A DNA stretch of 64,000 nucleotides from JARYMI01 sp037444845 (GTDB lineage Bacteria; Acidobacteriota; Aminicenantia; Aminicenantales; UBA8522). Below, piece after piece: positions 1 through 8,311 of this stretch (the stretch's first letter is position 1; each line of letters opens with the position of its first letter). Below the pieces are notes generated by a model. That model ran no database searches. It saw nothing but the letters and a program-made list of their open reading frames with translations, and was not told where the DNA came from. Made by a program: the position numbers and the translations under genes. The stretch spans positions 19,362 to 83,361 of the forward strand of contig JBBILQ010000003.1 of NCBI GenBank assembly GCA_037444845.1, read 5' to 3'.

Positions 1-917
1 GCTGCGCGGGGATGTTTACGACAATCATGGCCAGTTCGCTGGCTTTCACCCCGATCATCCTGTTCGGCACGGACGAGCAGAAGAAGAAATTCTTGGCGCC
101 CTTCACCAAGAGCATGTCCTTTGCTGCCTTCTGCCTGACGGAAAGAGAGGCGGGTTCGGACGCGGTTTCACTTAAAACAACGGCAAAGAAAGTCGGCGAG
201 GAGTATATCATCAACGGTTCCAAGTGCTTCATCACCAACGGAGGAATTGCCAGCCTCTATGTTGTCTTCGCTAATTCAGACCCGGAGAGGGGGCCCCGGG
301 GAGTCAGTGCCTTTATCGTCCCCAGGGAGACGCCGGGTATCAGCGTGGGCAAAGAGGAAGACAAGATGGGGCATCGTGCTTCGAACACCGTGGAAATGTT
401 CTTTGAAGACGTCAAGATACCGCAAGAAAATCTCCTGGCTAAGGAAGGGATGGGTTTTCTGGTGGCCATGAAAACGCTCGATAAGACGCGGGCCTCGGTC
501 GGGGCGGCCGGAGTCGGCGTGGCCAGGGCTGCTCTTGAGTCCGCCATTGACTACGCCAAAACACGGGTTCAGTTTGGCAAGCCCATCGCTACGTTCCAGA
601 ACACGGCTTTTAAAATCGCCCAGATGGCCATGGAAATCAACGCTGCCCGCCATCTCGTCTGGCACTCAGCCTGGCTGATGGACCGGGGAAAACCCTGCGG
701 CAAAGAATCGGCCATGGCCAAGTGTTTCGGCTCGGATGTGGCCATGCGGACGACGGTTGACGTTGTCCAGATTTTTGGCGGGTATGGCTACATGAAGGAC
801 TATCCCGTGGAAAAACTCATGCGGGACGCCAAACTGCTTCAGATTTACGAAGGGACCAATGAAATCCAGAGGCTCGTCATTTCACGCGAAGTGATCGGCC
901 CGATCAAACAAGCGTAA
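1..917 (+). CDS. Acyl-CoA dehydrogenase, 5' end outside the window
   Basis: FAD-dependent acyl-CoA dehydrogenase, which oxidises acyl-CoA to the 2,3-enoyl-CoA in fatty-acid or branched-chain acid degradation and passes electrons to an electron-transfer flavoprotein. The reading frame is open from base 3, so the gene starts upstream; family members are about 380 residues and roughly 80 N-terminal residues are missing. Both family signatures are present: LTEREAGSDA in the middle domain and QIFGGYGYMKDYPVEKLMRD in the C-terminal domain. The C-terminal YEGTNEIQR carries the catalytic glutamate typical of short-chain and butyryl-CoA type enzymes. The ATG at base 12 is internal and not the true start. 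It converges on exbD with 9 bases between the stop codons. Substrate chain length cannot be told from the sequence. Confidence 0.95.
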   Translation, partial: CAGMFTTIMASSLAFTPIILFGTDEQKKKFLAPFTKSMSFAAFCLTEREAGSDAVSLKTTAKKVGEEYIINGSKCFITNGGIASLYVVFANSDPERGPRGVSAFIVPRETPGISVGKEEDKMGHRASNTVEMFFEDVKIPQENLLAKEGMGFLVAMKTLDKTRASVGAAGVGVARAALESAIDYAKTRVQFGKPIATFQNTAFKIAQMAMEINAARHLVWHSAWLMDRGKPCGKESAMAKCFGSDVAMRTTVDVVQIFGGYGYMKDYPVEKLMRDAKLLQIYEGTNEIQRLVISREVIGPIKQA

Positions 918-926
918 GAGAATCCG

Positions 927-1328
927 CTAAAGCGTTTCTTCCTCGGTGAAATACTCGGGGATGATGCCCAGCACCTCCACGCCCGCTCCCTTGGCGATAT
1001 CGATGAGCTCGACGACACGGCTGTAGGGGAGCTTGGCATCTGCGCGGATGAAGATCGTCTTGTCTTTGCGCGCAGAATAGATAGACTGGAGCCGGTCCTG
1101 GAGCATGCGCAATTCAATCTTCTCCTGATTGATCTCGACGGACAGGTCCCTTTTTAGCGTCAGGACGATGAGCCCGGCGGGCAACCCGCCAGATGTATCG
1201 GCCTGGGTTTCAGGGAGTTTGACGTCAATGCCTTTTTGGACAATCGGCGTGATGACCATAAAGATGATGAGCAAGACGAGAAGAACGTCGCATAACGGAA
1301 CGACATTGGGTTCTGCTTTCGTCGCCAT
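927..1328 (-). CDS. exbD: ExbD/TolR-type biopolymer transport protein
   Basis: Stator-type inner-membrane protein that, with ExbB or TolQ, uses the proton gradient to energise TonB- or Tol-dependent transport across the envelope. It has 133 residues with one N-terminal membrane segment (about residues 12-30) that begins with an aspartate in PLCDVLLVLL, the position of the essential proton-path Asp of the family. A periplasmic domain of about 95 residues follows, ending in the usual IRADAKLPYSRVVELIDIAKGAGV pattern (read here as two adjoining pieces). No ExbB or TonB gene is adjacent, so its partners must be elsewhere; the TonB-dependent receptor at 25.5-28.4 kb is a possible client. The start is the ATG preceded by GGAGG. 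Confidence 0.93.
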   Translation of the reverse strand: MATKAEPNVVPLCDVLLVLLIIFMVITPIVQKGIDVKLPETQADTSGGLPAGLIVLTLKRDLSVEINQEKIELRMLQDRLQSIYSARKDKTIFIRADAKLPYSRVVELIDIAKGAGVEVLGIIPEYFTEEETL

Positions 1329-1340
1329 AGTGGCCTCCTT

Positions 1341-1355
1341 CCAATCGACGATTGG
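1341..1355. promoter_or_regulatory. Perfect palindrome in the exbD leader (possible operator)
   Basis: CCAATCG-A-CGATTGG is a perfect 7+1+7 inverted repeat lying between the exbD -10 element and its ribosome binding site. A site here could bind a dimeric repressor and block exbD transcription. No known consensus was recognised, so the operator role is inference. Confidence 0.4.
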
Positions 1356-1362
1356 GAATGTT

Positions 1363-1392
1363 ATTTTATGATAATTATTTTCTCATTGTCAA
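1363..1392 (-). promoter_or_regulatory. Sigma-70 type promoter of exbD
   Basis: On the minus strand TTGACA (1392-1387) is followed after 18 bases by TAAAAT (1368-1363). Both hexamers are near consensus. The expected transcription start is near 1356, at the edge of the palindrome at 1341-1355 and about 28 bases upstream of the exbD ATG. Confidence 0.65.
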
Positions 1393-1480
1393 CGCCTTAT
1401 TGGCCCTGTTGTTGAGAGAAAGGGTTTTCTTTGCAATCGCAAGCGCAAGCGTGTATGATGGGAGGAAGAAAGGAGATGGG

Positions 1481-1753
1481 ATGAGAGAATTGAAAATCGA
1501 GGTCGCGGAAGTCAAAGAACGCTGCGGGGCCCGGCACAAAGTCGGAGACAGCTTTTACATTCGGGGAGAAGGAACGATCGAAATTCCCGGCGGAAGAAGA
1601 GTCTGCATCTATGCTCTGAACAGCCTGTTTCCGTTCCTGACGACCAAGCAGAGGGAGGATGAGTTGCCGGATGACGATTGGATCGCGGAGACCGAATACC
1701 TCGCCTGCCCGGACCCGAAAGGCGTCGTCTTCAAGGTCATCCCCCTGGCTTGA
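1481..1753 (+). CDS. TIGR04076-like small conserved protein
   Basis: A 90-residue protein resembling the TIGR04076 family, whose function is unknown. What fits: a short N-terminal strand (KIEVAEVKERC), the CGARHKVGDSFYI turn with a conserved Cys and Gly-Asp, a central Cys-Ile-Tyr-Ala-Leu segment followed by a Pro-Phe-Leu, and a C-terminal ACPDPKGVVFKV strand. The frame is open upstream to 1352, but the ATG at 1481 has AGGAG five to six bases in front and gives the family's usual length, so it is preferred. It is transcribed divergently from exbD. No metal centre or catalytic site can be assigned from sequence alone. Confidence 0.65.
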   Translation: MRELKIEVAEVKERCGARHKVGDSFYIRGEGTIEIPGGRRVCIYALNSLFPFLTTKQREDELPDDDWIAETEYLACPDPKGVVFKVIPLA

Positions 1754-1831
1754 AGACGGAACAAGCGCGGGTCAGCGGACGTGCCGCTAAACCTTATTAT
1801 TCCGATAAAATCTATATAATCTATAGAAATA

Positions 1832-2227
1832 CTATCTAAGAGTATCCAGCGCTTTTTTATGGTTGTCTGTCTTGAAGACGAGGAGGGCCCGGCCCAGCCC
1901 GGCCGATGTCCCGTAACAGTAGTCGATGTTGACGACCGCATTCCCGAGAAGCGCGCCGATTTCGGCGCCAGCTCCGATGCGGTCGCTGATCTCGACCGTG
2001 ACCACCTTGTTGACGGTCACTTTAAAGCCAAGCTGTTTGAGGGCTTTCTCTGCTTTCTTGTTGTCGGCCGTGATGAGCAGGAAATGCCAGTTTTTTTCTT
2101 CCGAATACGCGCACAAAGCCTTGAGGTTCACGCCCGCGTTGGCCAGCGTTCCCAGGACGCGGCCAAGGATTCCCGGTTCGTTTGGTGTGATAACATGGAG
2201 TTCTGTTTCTTCGCTGACGATATGCAC
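1832..2227 (-). CDS. Tandem ACT-domain protein
   Basis: A free-standing regulatory protein of 131 residues made of two ACT domains, the fold that binds amino acids or similar small ligands. The first repeat begins at ELHVITPNEPGILGRVLGTLANAGVN, the typical Gly-containing turn between strand 1 and helix 1 (shown as one run across two motifs: ITPNEPGILGRV and LANAGVNL). The second starts at VVTVEISDRIGAGAEI. The open frame extends far upstream, but the start is set at a GTG (2227-2225) with AAGGAGG just before it. Stand-alone double-ACT proteins of this size occur in many anaerobes without a proven role. Its neighbour on the other strand is a glutamine amidotransferase; no functional link is evident. 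Confidence 0.8.
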   Translation of the reverse strand: MHIVSEETELHVITPNEPGILGRVLGTLANAGVNLKALCAYSEEKNWHFLLITADNKKAEKALKQLGFKVTVNKVVTVEISDRIGAGAEIGALLGNAVVNIDYCYGTSAGLGRALLVFKTDNHKKALDTLR

Positions 2228-2362
2228 AGTTTTCCTCCTTGAATACCGACGCATTATACCAAAGCGGCTGGCCGATGACAAAGAATTTTCGTCAAGCGGA
2301 AGCGCTTTTCTTTTCTTGCGCGATGGATATAATGGAGACTCATTTGGCCGGAGTCGTGGAAC

Positions 2363-3064
2363 ATGAAGGCAAGACAAAGGAAAATCGCCATCCTGGACAA
2401 TTCCATCAACCCCGCTATTTATAAGCCTATTGAACACTGGGGAACTTTCCTTGACGTCCCTTGGGAATCCTTCCGGGTTGTCGATGGCCAGTTCCCCGAC
2501 CTGTCTGATGAATACAGCCACCTTCTCCTCACGGGCTCGGAAGCTTCTATCGTCGGGCGGGAGCGCTGGGTCGATGAGGAGATGAAGATAATCAAGCAGG
2601 CGCTCGAAAAGGGCTTGCCCATCCTGGGAAGCTGCTACGGCCATCAGCTCCTTGCTCTGACTCTGCGCGGGCCCGCTCATGTCCGGCGCTGCCCCAGGCC
2701 CGAAGTGGGCTGGATTCCCATCCAGGTTCTTCGAAGAAGCAGCCTCCTTGGAGAAGCTGGGACAGCGTATGCCTTTTCCATCCATTTTGATGAGGCCATC
2801 AATTTGGACGAGGATTTTATCATTCTCGCCTCCACACCCGCCTGCCCGGTTCAGGCCTTTGAGCTCAGGAACAGGCCGGTTTGGGGGGTCCAATTCCATC
2901 CCGAAATCAACATTCCCGCTGCTCAAGAATTGCTCCAGAACCTTGCCGGCCTTGGCCTTGAGAACAGCCCGCTTTTTGAGCGGACCCTGAGATCACGGCC
3001 GAAGGACTCTGGTCTCATCCGGAGAATCGTTCGTTGCTTCCTTGAAGCAAGCGGTCCTTTATGA
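2363..3064 (+). CDS. Class I glutamine amidotransferase-like protein
   Basis: A 233-residue single-domain glutamine amidotransferase of the GMP-synthase-like (GATase1) type, which would release ammonia from glutamine or act on a gamma-glutamyl bond. The catalytic triad is visible: nucleophile Cys91 in GSCYGHQ, and His179 with Glu181 in WGVQFHPE. The nucleophile elbow is intact. There is no synthetase domain or partner gene next to it, so the acceptor substrate is unknown; related stand-alone proteins include gamma-glutamyl hydrolases and uncharacterised YP_-type GATases. The Shine-Dalgarno is weak (GGAG about ten bases before the ATG). Confidence 0.85.
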   Translation: MKARQRKIAILDNSINPAIYKPIEHWGTFLDVPWESFRVVDGQFPDLSDEYSHLLLTGSEASIVGRERWVDEEMKIIKQALEKGLPILGSCYGHQLLALTLRGPAHVRRCPRPEVGWIPIQVLRRSSLLGEAGTAYAFSIHFDEAINLDEDFIILASTPACPVQAFELRNRPVWGVQFHPEINIPAAQELLQNLAGLGLENSPLFERTLRSRPKDSGLIRRIVRCFLEASGPL

Positions 3065-3087
3065 GAGGGCTGAGCGGGCGTTTTTTC

Positions 3088-3116
3088 TTGACAAACAGTG
3101 CATTTTTTATTATTTA
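3088..3116 (+). promoter_or_regulatory. Promoter of the PKD-domain gene
   Basis: TTGACA (3088-3093), 17-base spacer, TATTTA (3111-3116). The -35 is perfect and the -10 moderate. It leaves a leader of about 65 bases before the GTG start at 3189. Confidence 0.5.
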
Positions 3117-3188
3117 AGATAAGGGAACAAATGCAAAGACGTTCCCGGGAAGTCCCTGTATTTATATAACATCAGACAGGAGGTATTC

Positions 3189-4646
3189 GTGAGAAACAAA
3201 AAAGTTATCGTTTTTCTCCTATGCGTGATGGTTCTTTCTGTCTTGAGCTCTTATGCCGAAACCAAAAAGCTGAAAAGGATCGGACAGTATACATTCGCCC
3301 GAGTAAAGGGAAGGATCCCTACCCCTGACGTCATGAAGATGTTAGTGGACCGCTATGCCGGCGACATCAAGTACGGGTTTGACCTGGCCGGCTACGGTGA
3401 TCTCTATCTTCCGTTCCTTGACCAGCTCAAGGCTGCCTCTTTCGAGGAAAAAGCCCTCCCTGTGGGTGATAAGCTCATGTGGATGCTCTTCCGGTCTCAG
3501 AACAGAGTCAAAATCGTCCAGGATATCGAGTGGGCGGGGAAGGCGCCGCTTGAGGTTTTCGTGTTCAACGTGACAAAGGATTATAAGAAGTATGAATTCG
3601 TCATGCCCAGGCCATGCGGCAACATCGCTCTCCGCAGCATCACTGACATGGAGCTGCCGCCTGCTCTCTGTGCCTTGAGCGTGACTCCAGCCAAAGTCAA
3701 CCTGAAAGACCCCGTTACCATCGATATGAGCGGGACCCAGATGGCCGCCTCCATGGAGGTCGACGTCATCGGCCCAGACGGACAGAAGATTATCACCCAC
3801 AGCTTTAAACCAGGCGATGCCGCCAAGAGGATGAGCTTCGACAAGCCCGGCGTCTACACGTTCAAAGGCCGGGCCGTAAACCCCCAGGGTAAGGTCTCAA
3901 CGAATCCGTGCGAAGCCAAGGTTGTGGTGAATGCGCCTCCGACCTGCAGCCTGACGACATCCTGCCTGCCCTGCAAAGACTATGTCGGCAGGCCCGTCAC
4001 CATCGACGGTGCTGCCTCGAGCGACCCCGACGGAAATGTCGCCAAGGCAGATTTCGAGATCACCGATGAGTCGGGAAATGTCGTCGATAAATTCATGGAT
4101 AACCAGGCTCCCTTTGTCTGGGACAAGATTTTCGACAAGCCCGGCGTCTACACGATCAGCCTGGTTGTGACCGACGACTTCGGGGCTGTCTCCGAGCCTT
4201 GCCGGCTTAGCCTTGAAGTCACTCAGAAGCGGAATTTCATCTCCGTAGAGGGAGGCCCATTCTTCGCCCGCGGCAGCCACGGACCCTACGTCTACGGCCA
4301 GGCGGGCTGGCTCTACTGGATCACGCCGTACAAAGTCGATTTCACGCTTGCTGGCGGCGGAGCTCTGGCTCTCAAAAGCGACCCCTGGAAGTCGGTTTTC
4401 ATGGCCGATGCAACGCTGAACTATCATGCCGGACCGGTTTACTTAGGCGGCGGATTCGGTTTGACCACCGCAGTCCAGGAAGGCCGCGATGCGGACTTTG
4501 AATTGGTCGGAAACCTCGGGTACGACGTATTCAAGACCTGGAGCAATACCGGCTCCTTGGTCTTCACAGTCCGATGGCCGGTCGGTTCTGAACGCTCTTT
4601 CTCCAAGAATCACAAATTTGCACTCGGGTTTCGCGTTCTCTTCTAA
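3189..4646 (+). CDS. PKD-domain outer-membrane protein
   Basis: A secreted 485-residue protein of unknown specific role. A signal peptide (residues 1-23, ending SSYAE) is followed by a region of about 130 residues without recognised family. Two PKD/Ig-like domains come next (about 160-245 and 248-345), recognisable by paired patterns such as FDKPGVYTF and FDKPGVYTISLVV and by Asp-Pro-Asp-Gly. The last 140 residues are Gly/aromatic rich beta-strands ending in GFRVLF, the terminal Phe expected of a BAM-assembled beta-barrel. It would therefore be anchored in the outer membrane with PKD domains in the periplasm or at the surface. The GTG start has AGGAGGT in front. It stands alone between its own promoter and a strong terminator. 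Confidence 0.8.
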   Translation: MRNKKVIVFLLCVMVLSVLSSYAETKKLKRIGQYTFARVKGRIPTPDVMKMLVDRYAGDIKYGFDLAGYGDLYLPFLDQLKAASFEEKALPVGDKLMWMLFRSQNRVKIVQDIEWAGKAPLEVFVFNVTKDYKKYEFVMPRPCGNIALRSITDMELPPALCALSVTPAKVNLKDPVTIDMSGTQMAASMEVDVIGPDGQKIITHSFKPGDAAKRMSFDKPGVYTFKGRAVNPQGKVSTNPCEAKVVVNAPPTCSLTTSCLPCKDYVGRPVTIDGAASSDPDGNVAKADFEITDESGNVVDKFMDNQAPFVWDKIFDKPGVYTISLVVTDDFGAVSEPCRLSLEVTQKRNFISVEGGPFFARGSHGPYVYGQAGWLYWITPYKVDFTLAGGGALALKSDPWKSVFMADATLNYHAGPVYLGGGFGLTTAVQEGRDADFELVGNLGYDVFKTWSNTGSLVFTVRWPVGSERSFSKNHKFALGFRVLF

Positions 4647-4672
4647 CCCGAAGCATTAGGTTCGGCAAGGAT

Positions 4673-4704
4673 AAGGCCAAGGACAGCGTCCTTGGCCTTT
4701 TTTT
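4673..4704 (+). terminator. Rho-independent terminator after the PKD gene
   Basis: GGCCAAGGAC (4675-4684), loop AGC, GTCCTTGGCC (4688-4697), then seven T. The stem can be extended by AA/TT to 12 perfect base pairs. It lies only 20 bases upstream of the rmlD start, so it isolates the PKD transcript from rmlD. Confidence 0.95.
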
Positions 4705-4724
4705 CTGGCCAGCGAGAGTGTGAG

Positions 4725-5585
4725 ATGAAAATTGCCGTTATCGGAGCTGACGGACAGCTCGGCTCAGACCTGATGAAAGCACTTTGCCGGGACGACGCCA
4801 TCCCTCTCTTATACCCCGACTTTGACATCACGAGGCCAGAGGAGACACGGCAGACCCTTGGCCGGCTGGGGGCAGATGTGGTCATCAACACGGCGGCCTT
4901 TCACCGCGTCGACGAGTGCGAGGATAACCCGGCAATGTCGTTCCTTGTCAACTCCGTGGCGGTCAGGGATCTGGCTCTCGCGGCGCGGGATTTGGGTTTT
5001 GTGCTCGTCCATTTCAGCACAGACTACGTTTTTGACGGCGGGAAAGGAAGCCCGTATGTCGAGGAGGACCATCCTCATCCTTTAAACGTCTACGGCGTCT
5101 CCAAGCTGGCCGGAGAGTTTTTCGTCAGAAACATTCTCGAGAAGCATTTCCTGATCCGAACCTGCGGCCTTTACGGAGAGGCCAGTTCGCGGGAGAAAGG
5201 GTACAATTTTGTCGATAAAATTGTGGCTCTGGAGAAGGAAGGGAGACCCCTCCGAGTCGTCAGCGACCAATGGGTAACGCCGACGTCCTCGGCCGAGCTC
5301 GCCCAAAAAGTCAGCGAACTCATCAGGACGTCAGATTACGGTCTCTTCCACATGACCAATGAAGGCCAGTGCACCTGGTATGAATTTGCCACGGAGATTT
5401 TCCGGATGATGGGCAAAAATCCGCGGTTGGAACCTGTCGATTCCCTGAGCCTTAAGGCCAGGGCACAGCGGCCGCTCTATTCCGTCTTGGAAAACAGACG
5501 GGCTAAGTCGCTCGGTTTAACCGGATTTTCTCCCTGGCCGGAAGCCCTGAAAGCCTACCTCAGAAAAAAGGGCTACCTCAGCTGA
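4725..5585 (+). CDS. rfbD: dTDP-4-dehydrorhamnose reductase
   Basis: RmlD/RfbD, a short-chain dehydrogenase that makes dTDP-L-rhamnose in the last step of nucleotide-rhamnose synthesis for surface polysaccharide. Of 286 residues, the N-terminus carries the NAD(P) motif GADGQLG. The active site has FSTDYVFDG with the catalytic Thr/Ser region and YGVSKLAGE with the Tyr-x3-Lys pair. The frame stays open 33 bases upstream into the terminator, so the ATG giving MKIAVIGADG is chosen. The other rml genes are not in the window; the protein could also belong to the wider RmlD-like reductase group (for example a MAT2B-like or dTDP-sugar reductase). Confidence 0.85.
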   Translation: MKIAVIGADGQLGSDLMKALCRDDAIPLLYPDFDITRPEETRQTLGRLGADVVINTAAFHRVDECEDNPAMSFLVNSVAVRDLALAARDLGFVLVHFSTDYVFDGGKGSPYVEEDHPHPLNVYGVSKLAGEFFVRNILEKHFLIRTCGLYGEASSREKGYNFVDKIVALEKEGRPLRVVSDQWVTPTSSAELAQKVSELIRTSDYGLFHMTNEGQCTWYEFATEIFRMMGKNPRLEPVDSLSLKARAQRPLYSVLENRRAKSLGLTGFSPWPEALKAYLRKKGYLS

Positions 5586-5706
5586 CCAGCCACGAATTCT
5601 TGGCTTTCTAAAAGAGTAACGATAAAAGCCTTCACGCGATGGGTGGCGAGGTTCGGGCGTAAACCGCGACAGGACCCGTCGGGCTATGCTACCGGCAATT
5701 TTGGAT

Positions 5707-5997
5707 TTATTCAGAGACTTTGCCGAGCTTGGCCAGCTCTTCGTTGTAGTATTTTCTGTAAAGGATTTCCCATTCCCGGCTTCCTTCTTCGATAGATTTT
5801 TTCTGCGACTGGATTTTTTCCACGGCCTTCTTGTCAAGCGAGTCATAGAGCCTCATTTCTTCTTCGATAGCCCGGACAATGGTCAGTCGGATTTCATTGG
5901 GATCGTCCATGAATTCGACCTGCTCGTTGTGGTAGAGCAGGTTGAGAATCTGCTTGGAAAGAAAGTTGACCTTCTCACGGGAAAGGCGGTTGCTCAC
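5707..5997 (-). CDS. DUF507 family protein, downstream copy
   Basis: A 96-residue, charged, helix-rich protein of the DUF507 family, function unknown. The pattern LSREKVNFLSKQILNLL, a mid-protein EIRLTIVRAIEEE and a C-terminal REWEILYRKYYNEELAKLG are typical. Its ATG overlaps the stop of the preceding DUF507 gene by four bases (ATGA), so the two are translationally coupled and probably form a complex or arose by duplication. It converges on rfbD; the 120 bases between them show no clear terminator. Confidence 0.8.
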   Translation of the reverse strand: MSNRLSREKVNFLSKQILNLLYHNEQVEFMDDPNEIRLTIVRAIEEEMRLYDSLDKKAVEKIQSQKKSIEEGSREWEILYRKYYNEELAKLGKVSE

Positions 5998-6272
5998 AGG
6001 ACGATGTTCCTCTCTTTGGCCAGCTTTGTCTTGATCATCCGGAACATGGTCTGGTACTCAATATTTTCCCTGCGAATTTTTTCCATGTGCTTGCTGAGAA
6101 TATCCCTGACCTCCTGGTCAAGCTGGTCTTCTTTTTGGAATTCTTCAGTGATGAGGCCGATGACGCCTTCGACAATCTTGTTCTTGTCCTCGAGAGTTAC
6201 TTTGCCCTCTTTGGCTAGATTTCTGACGATCACGAAAGCCATGTGTTCAATCTGGTTTCTATTCAGCCTCAT
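5994..6272 (-). CDS. DUF507 family protein, upstream copy
   Basis: A 92-residue paralogue of the next gene, with the same family layout: MRLNRNQIEHMAFVIVRNL at the start, an internal NKIVEGVIGLITEEF helix and a C-terminal MFRMIKTKLAKERNIVL helix. The ATG at 6272 is preferred over a TTG 18 bases upstream because it gives the family's usual N-terminus. It lies 108 bases after truB on the same strand and may be read from the nusA-truB operon or from its own promoter. The gap before it contains a 15-base palindrome at 6358-6372. Confidence 0.8.
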   Translation of the reverse strand: MRLNRNQIEHMAFVIVRNLAKEGKVTLEDKNKIVEGVIGLITEEFQKEDQLDQEVRDILSKHMEKIRRENIEYQTMFRMIKTKLAKERNIVL

Positions 6273-6380
6273 AGCTTTTCTAAAATACAATAAGTGGCCC
6301 TAAAATTCAAGGACGGACCGGACGGCTCTGTTGAAAAAAGTGGCAGCAGAGGGGATTGTCCTCTGAGAGGACCGTCCGCA

Positions 6381-7301
6381 TTATCCCAGGACGAGATAAG
6401 GGACGAGACCTTGCTTTTCCTTGTCTCTCCGGGCCAGGGCAAGGAACTTGCCTTCCAGGCTGAACACCCGGAAGATGGCTTCGCCTTCAACGGACACGGT
6501 CTCTTTCGGCCCCGGCTCAAAGATCCTGAGGAAGTGATCGAAGGAAATGGCCTTCCCCTTCTGGACCATCTCGTTGCCCTTGGATTTGAGAACAGCTTTC
6601 GGCCATTCCTGGAAAATCGATTCGAGAGGCAGCAGGAATTCCTGGACATTTCCACGGGCCGTCAATTTTTCCATCTTCTCCAAGGAGAAGGCGCTGGAGA
6701 CGTTGAACTTTCCGGCCTCGGTCCGACGGAGCGCAGTGAGATGGGCCCAGCAGCCAAGGCTCTGGCCGAGGTCATGTGCGAGAGAGCGGACGTAGGTTCC
6801 CGAGCTGCATTTCACCTCGAAGTCAACGTCCGGCGGGACATAGCCGGTCAGTCTGAAAGAATGGATGGTCACAAGATGGGGCTCCAATTCAACTGGCTTT
6901 TTTGACCTGGCCCATTCGTAGAGCGGCTTTCCCTCCCTTTTCTTGGCCGAATACGGCGGCGGAACCTGCTCGATTGTGCCCGCAAATTTTTCCATCGCCC
7001 GCAGGAGGTCCCTTTGAGGGGGGAAGTCGGCGATTTCCGAAGTTACAGGCCGGCCCAAGGCATCATAGGTGTCAGTGGCCAGACCGAGCCTCATTCGCCC
7101 CGCGTAGACTTTGTCATGTTTGGAGAAAACAGGGAAGAGCCGGGTGGCTATTCCGACTCCGATGATGAGCAGCCCAGTGGCCAGAGGGTCGAGGGTGCCG
7201 AAATGTCCGACTCTGGCGAGGCCGAGGATTTTTCTTATTCGAGCGACGACGTCGTGTGAGGTAAGACCTTGAGGTTTATCAACTAAGATGAGGCCATCCA
7301 T
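6381..7301 (-). CDS. truB: tRNA pseudouridine-55 synthase
   Basis: TruB converts U55 in the T-loop of nearly all tRNAs to pseudouridine. The 306-residue protein has the family start DGLILVDKPQGLTSHDVV and the catalytic Asp in GHFGTLDPLATGLL (about residue 38). The RTxxGxF-like ALRRTEAGKFNVS follows the catalytic domain, and a short PUA-like tail closes it. It is the last translation gene of the nusA operon. The nrnA stop TGA overlaps this ATG (TGATG), with a GTG one codon upstream as the alternative start. Confidence 0.96.
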   Translation of the reverse strand: MDGLILVDKPQGLTSHDVVARIRKILGLARVGHFGTLDPLATGLLIIGVGIATRLFPVFSKHDKVYAGRMRLGLATDTYDALGRPVTSEIADFPPQRDLLRAMEKFAGTIEQVPPPYSAKKREGKPLYEWARSKKPVELEPHLVTIHSFRLTGYVPPDVDFEVKCSSGTYVRSLAHDLGQSLGCWAHLTALRRTEAGKFNVSSAFSLEKMEKLTARGNVQEFLLPLESIFQEWPKAVLKSKGNEMVQKGKAISFDHFLRIFEPGPKETVSVEGEAIFRVFSLEGKFLALARRDKEKQGLVPYLVLG

Positions 7302-8311
7302 CACTCCGTCCGTGAGGATAAGCCGTCAGTTTTTAAGGCAGATTCTCTTTTTTGTTCGAGGAGTTTCTCTATTTGACGGGGTATGCCCCTGATTAGTTCT
7401 TCGTAGGGGCCGGAGGCCGTAAAACCTGCGGCGTGGACATGGCCGCCTCCCCCGAACTGCTCAGCAATAGCCGCAGCGTTGGCCAGTCCTTTGGACCGGA
7501 GGCTTATCCGAAACGTATTCCTGGCCATTTCTTTAAAAAAAAGAACCATTTCGACACCCTTGATCGAGCGGGCCAGGGTCGTGATATCTTCAGTGTCGAT
7601 CTCCCTCAGGTGGAAGGCGCTGAGGAATTTTTTGAACATGGTGATGGTGGCGATGGTTCCTTTCTTGTTCATCCTGAGAGTGGACAAAACGTGACCCAAG
7701 AGCTTGATTTTTTCAGGGGGATTGGTGTTGAACAGGAACTCTGTCGTCTTGATCGGGTTGGCCCCAAGTCTGACCAGCTTGTGGCAGACGTCGAACGCCC
7801 TGGACGTCGTGTTGGAGAACTGGAAGGAGCCCGTGTCCGAAACGATGGCGCAGTAGAGATGGCTGGCGATCTCAGGAGTGAGGGGAAGGCCAGTTTTTTC
7901 GGACAGAAGGAAGACCATTTCGCCGACAGCCGAGGCTGCCGGGTCGACCCAGTTGATGTCTGCATAAGAGTCATTCGAATAGTGATGATCGATGTTGATT
8001 TTGAAATATCTCTCCAGGTTTTCTTGGCCCGAGCGGGCGACGCTGGCGCATTCAAGGAGAATAGCTAGGTCGAACCTGCGCGCCGGAATTTGCCCGATCT
8101 TGATCCTTGTCGCTTCCGGCATTTGGCTGAAAGGGAACGGCGTGGGATCCTTGTTGATGAGGCTCATCTTCTTGCTGAGCGCTTCGCCCATTTTGGCTAA
8201 AGCCAGACCAGTGCAAATGGAATCTCCGTCCGGCCTGAGATGGCTGGTGATAACGATGCGTTCGCTCTCGATGATTTTCTGGTGGATGAGTTGAAAAAGA
8301 TCATTTTTCAT
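7301..8311 (-). CDS. nrnA: DHH/DHHA1 phosphoesterase, NrnA-like oligoribonuclease/pAp phosphatase
   Basis: Bifunctional nanoRNase and 3'-phosphoadenosine 5'-phosphate phosphatase of the DHH superfamily, which recycles two- to five-nucleotide RNAs. Motif I is SHLRPDGDS, motif III is IDHHYSN, and the DHHA1 substrate domain ends with GGGGHVHAAGF. The length of 336 residues is normal. The frame opens further upstream, but the ATG at 8311, which overlaps rbfA by 11 bases, gives the standard N-terminus KNDLFQLIHQKI. The rbfA-nrnA-truB order is a conserved arrangement, which supports the call. Confidence 0.93.
   Translation of the reverse strand: MKNDLFQLIHQKIIESERIVITSHLRPDGDSICTGLALAKMGEALSKKMSLINKDPTPFPFSQMPEATRIKIGQIPARRFDLAILLECASVARSGQENLERYFKINIDHHYSNDSYADINWVDPAASAVGEMVFLLSEKTGLPLTPEIASHLYCAIVSDTGSFQFSNTTSRAFDVCHKLVRLGANPIKTTEFLFNTNPPEKIKLLGHVLSTLRMNKKGTIATITMFKKFLSAFHLREIDTEDITTLARSIKGVEMVLFFKEMARNTFRISLRSKGLANAAAIAEQFGGGGHVHAAGFTASGPYEELIRGIPRQIEKLLEQKRESALKTDGLSSRTE

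Noticed and set aside
2228..2926. Long upstream extension of the ACT-domain frame
   Set aside because: It lies antisense to the glutamine amidotransferase, and a GTG with AAGGAGG marks the real start.
5630..5700. GC-rich stretch between rfbD and DUF507 resembling a riboswitch (GCTACCGG end)
   Set aside because: The conserved GEMM core bases and pairing are absent, and it lies at the 3' ends of convergent genes.
6358..6372. Perfect palindrome GTCCTCT-G-AGAGGAC after truB
   Set aside because: No T-run follows and no promoter overlaps it, so neither terminator nor operator can be supported.
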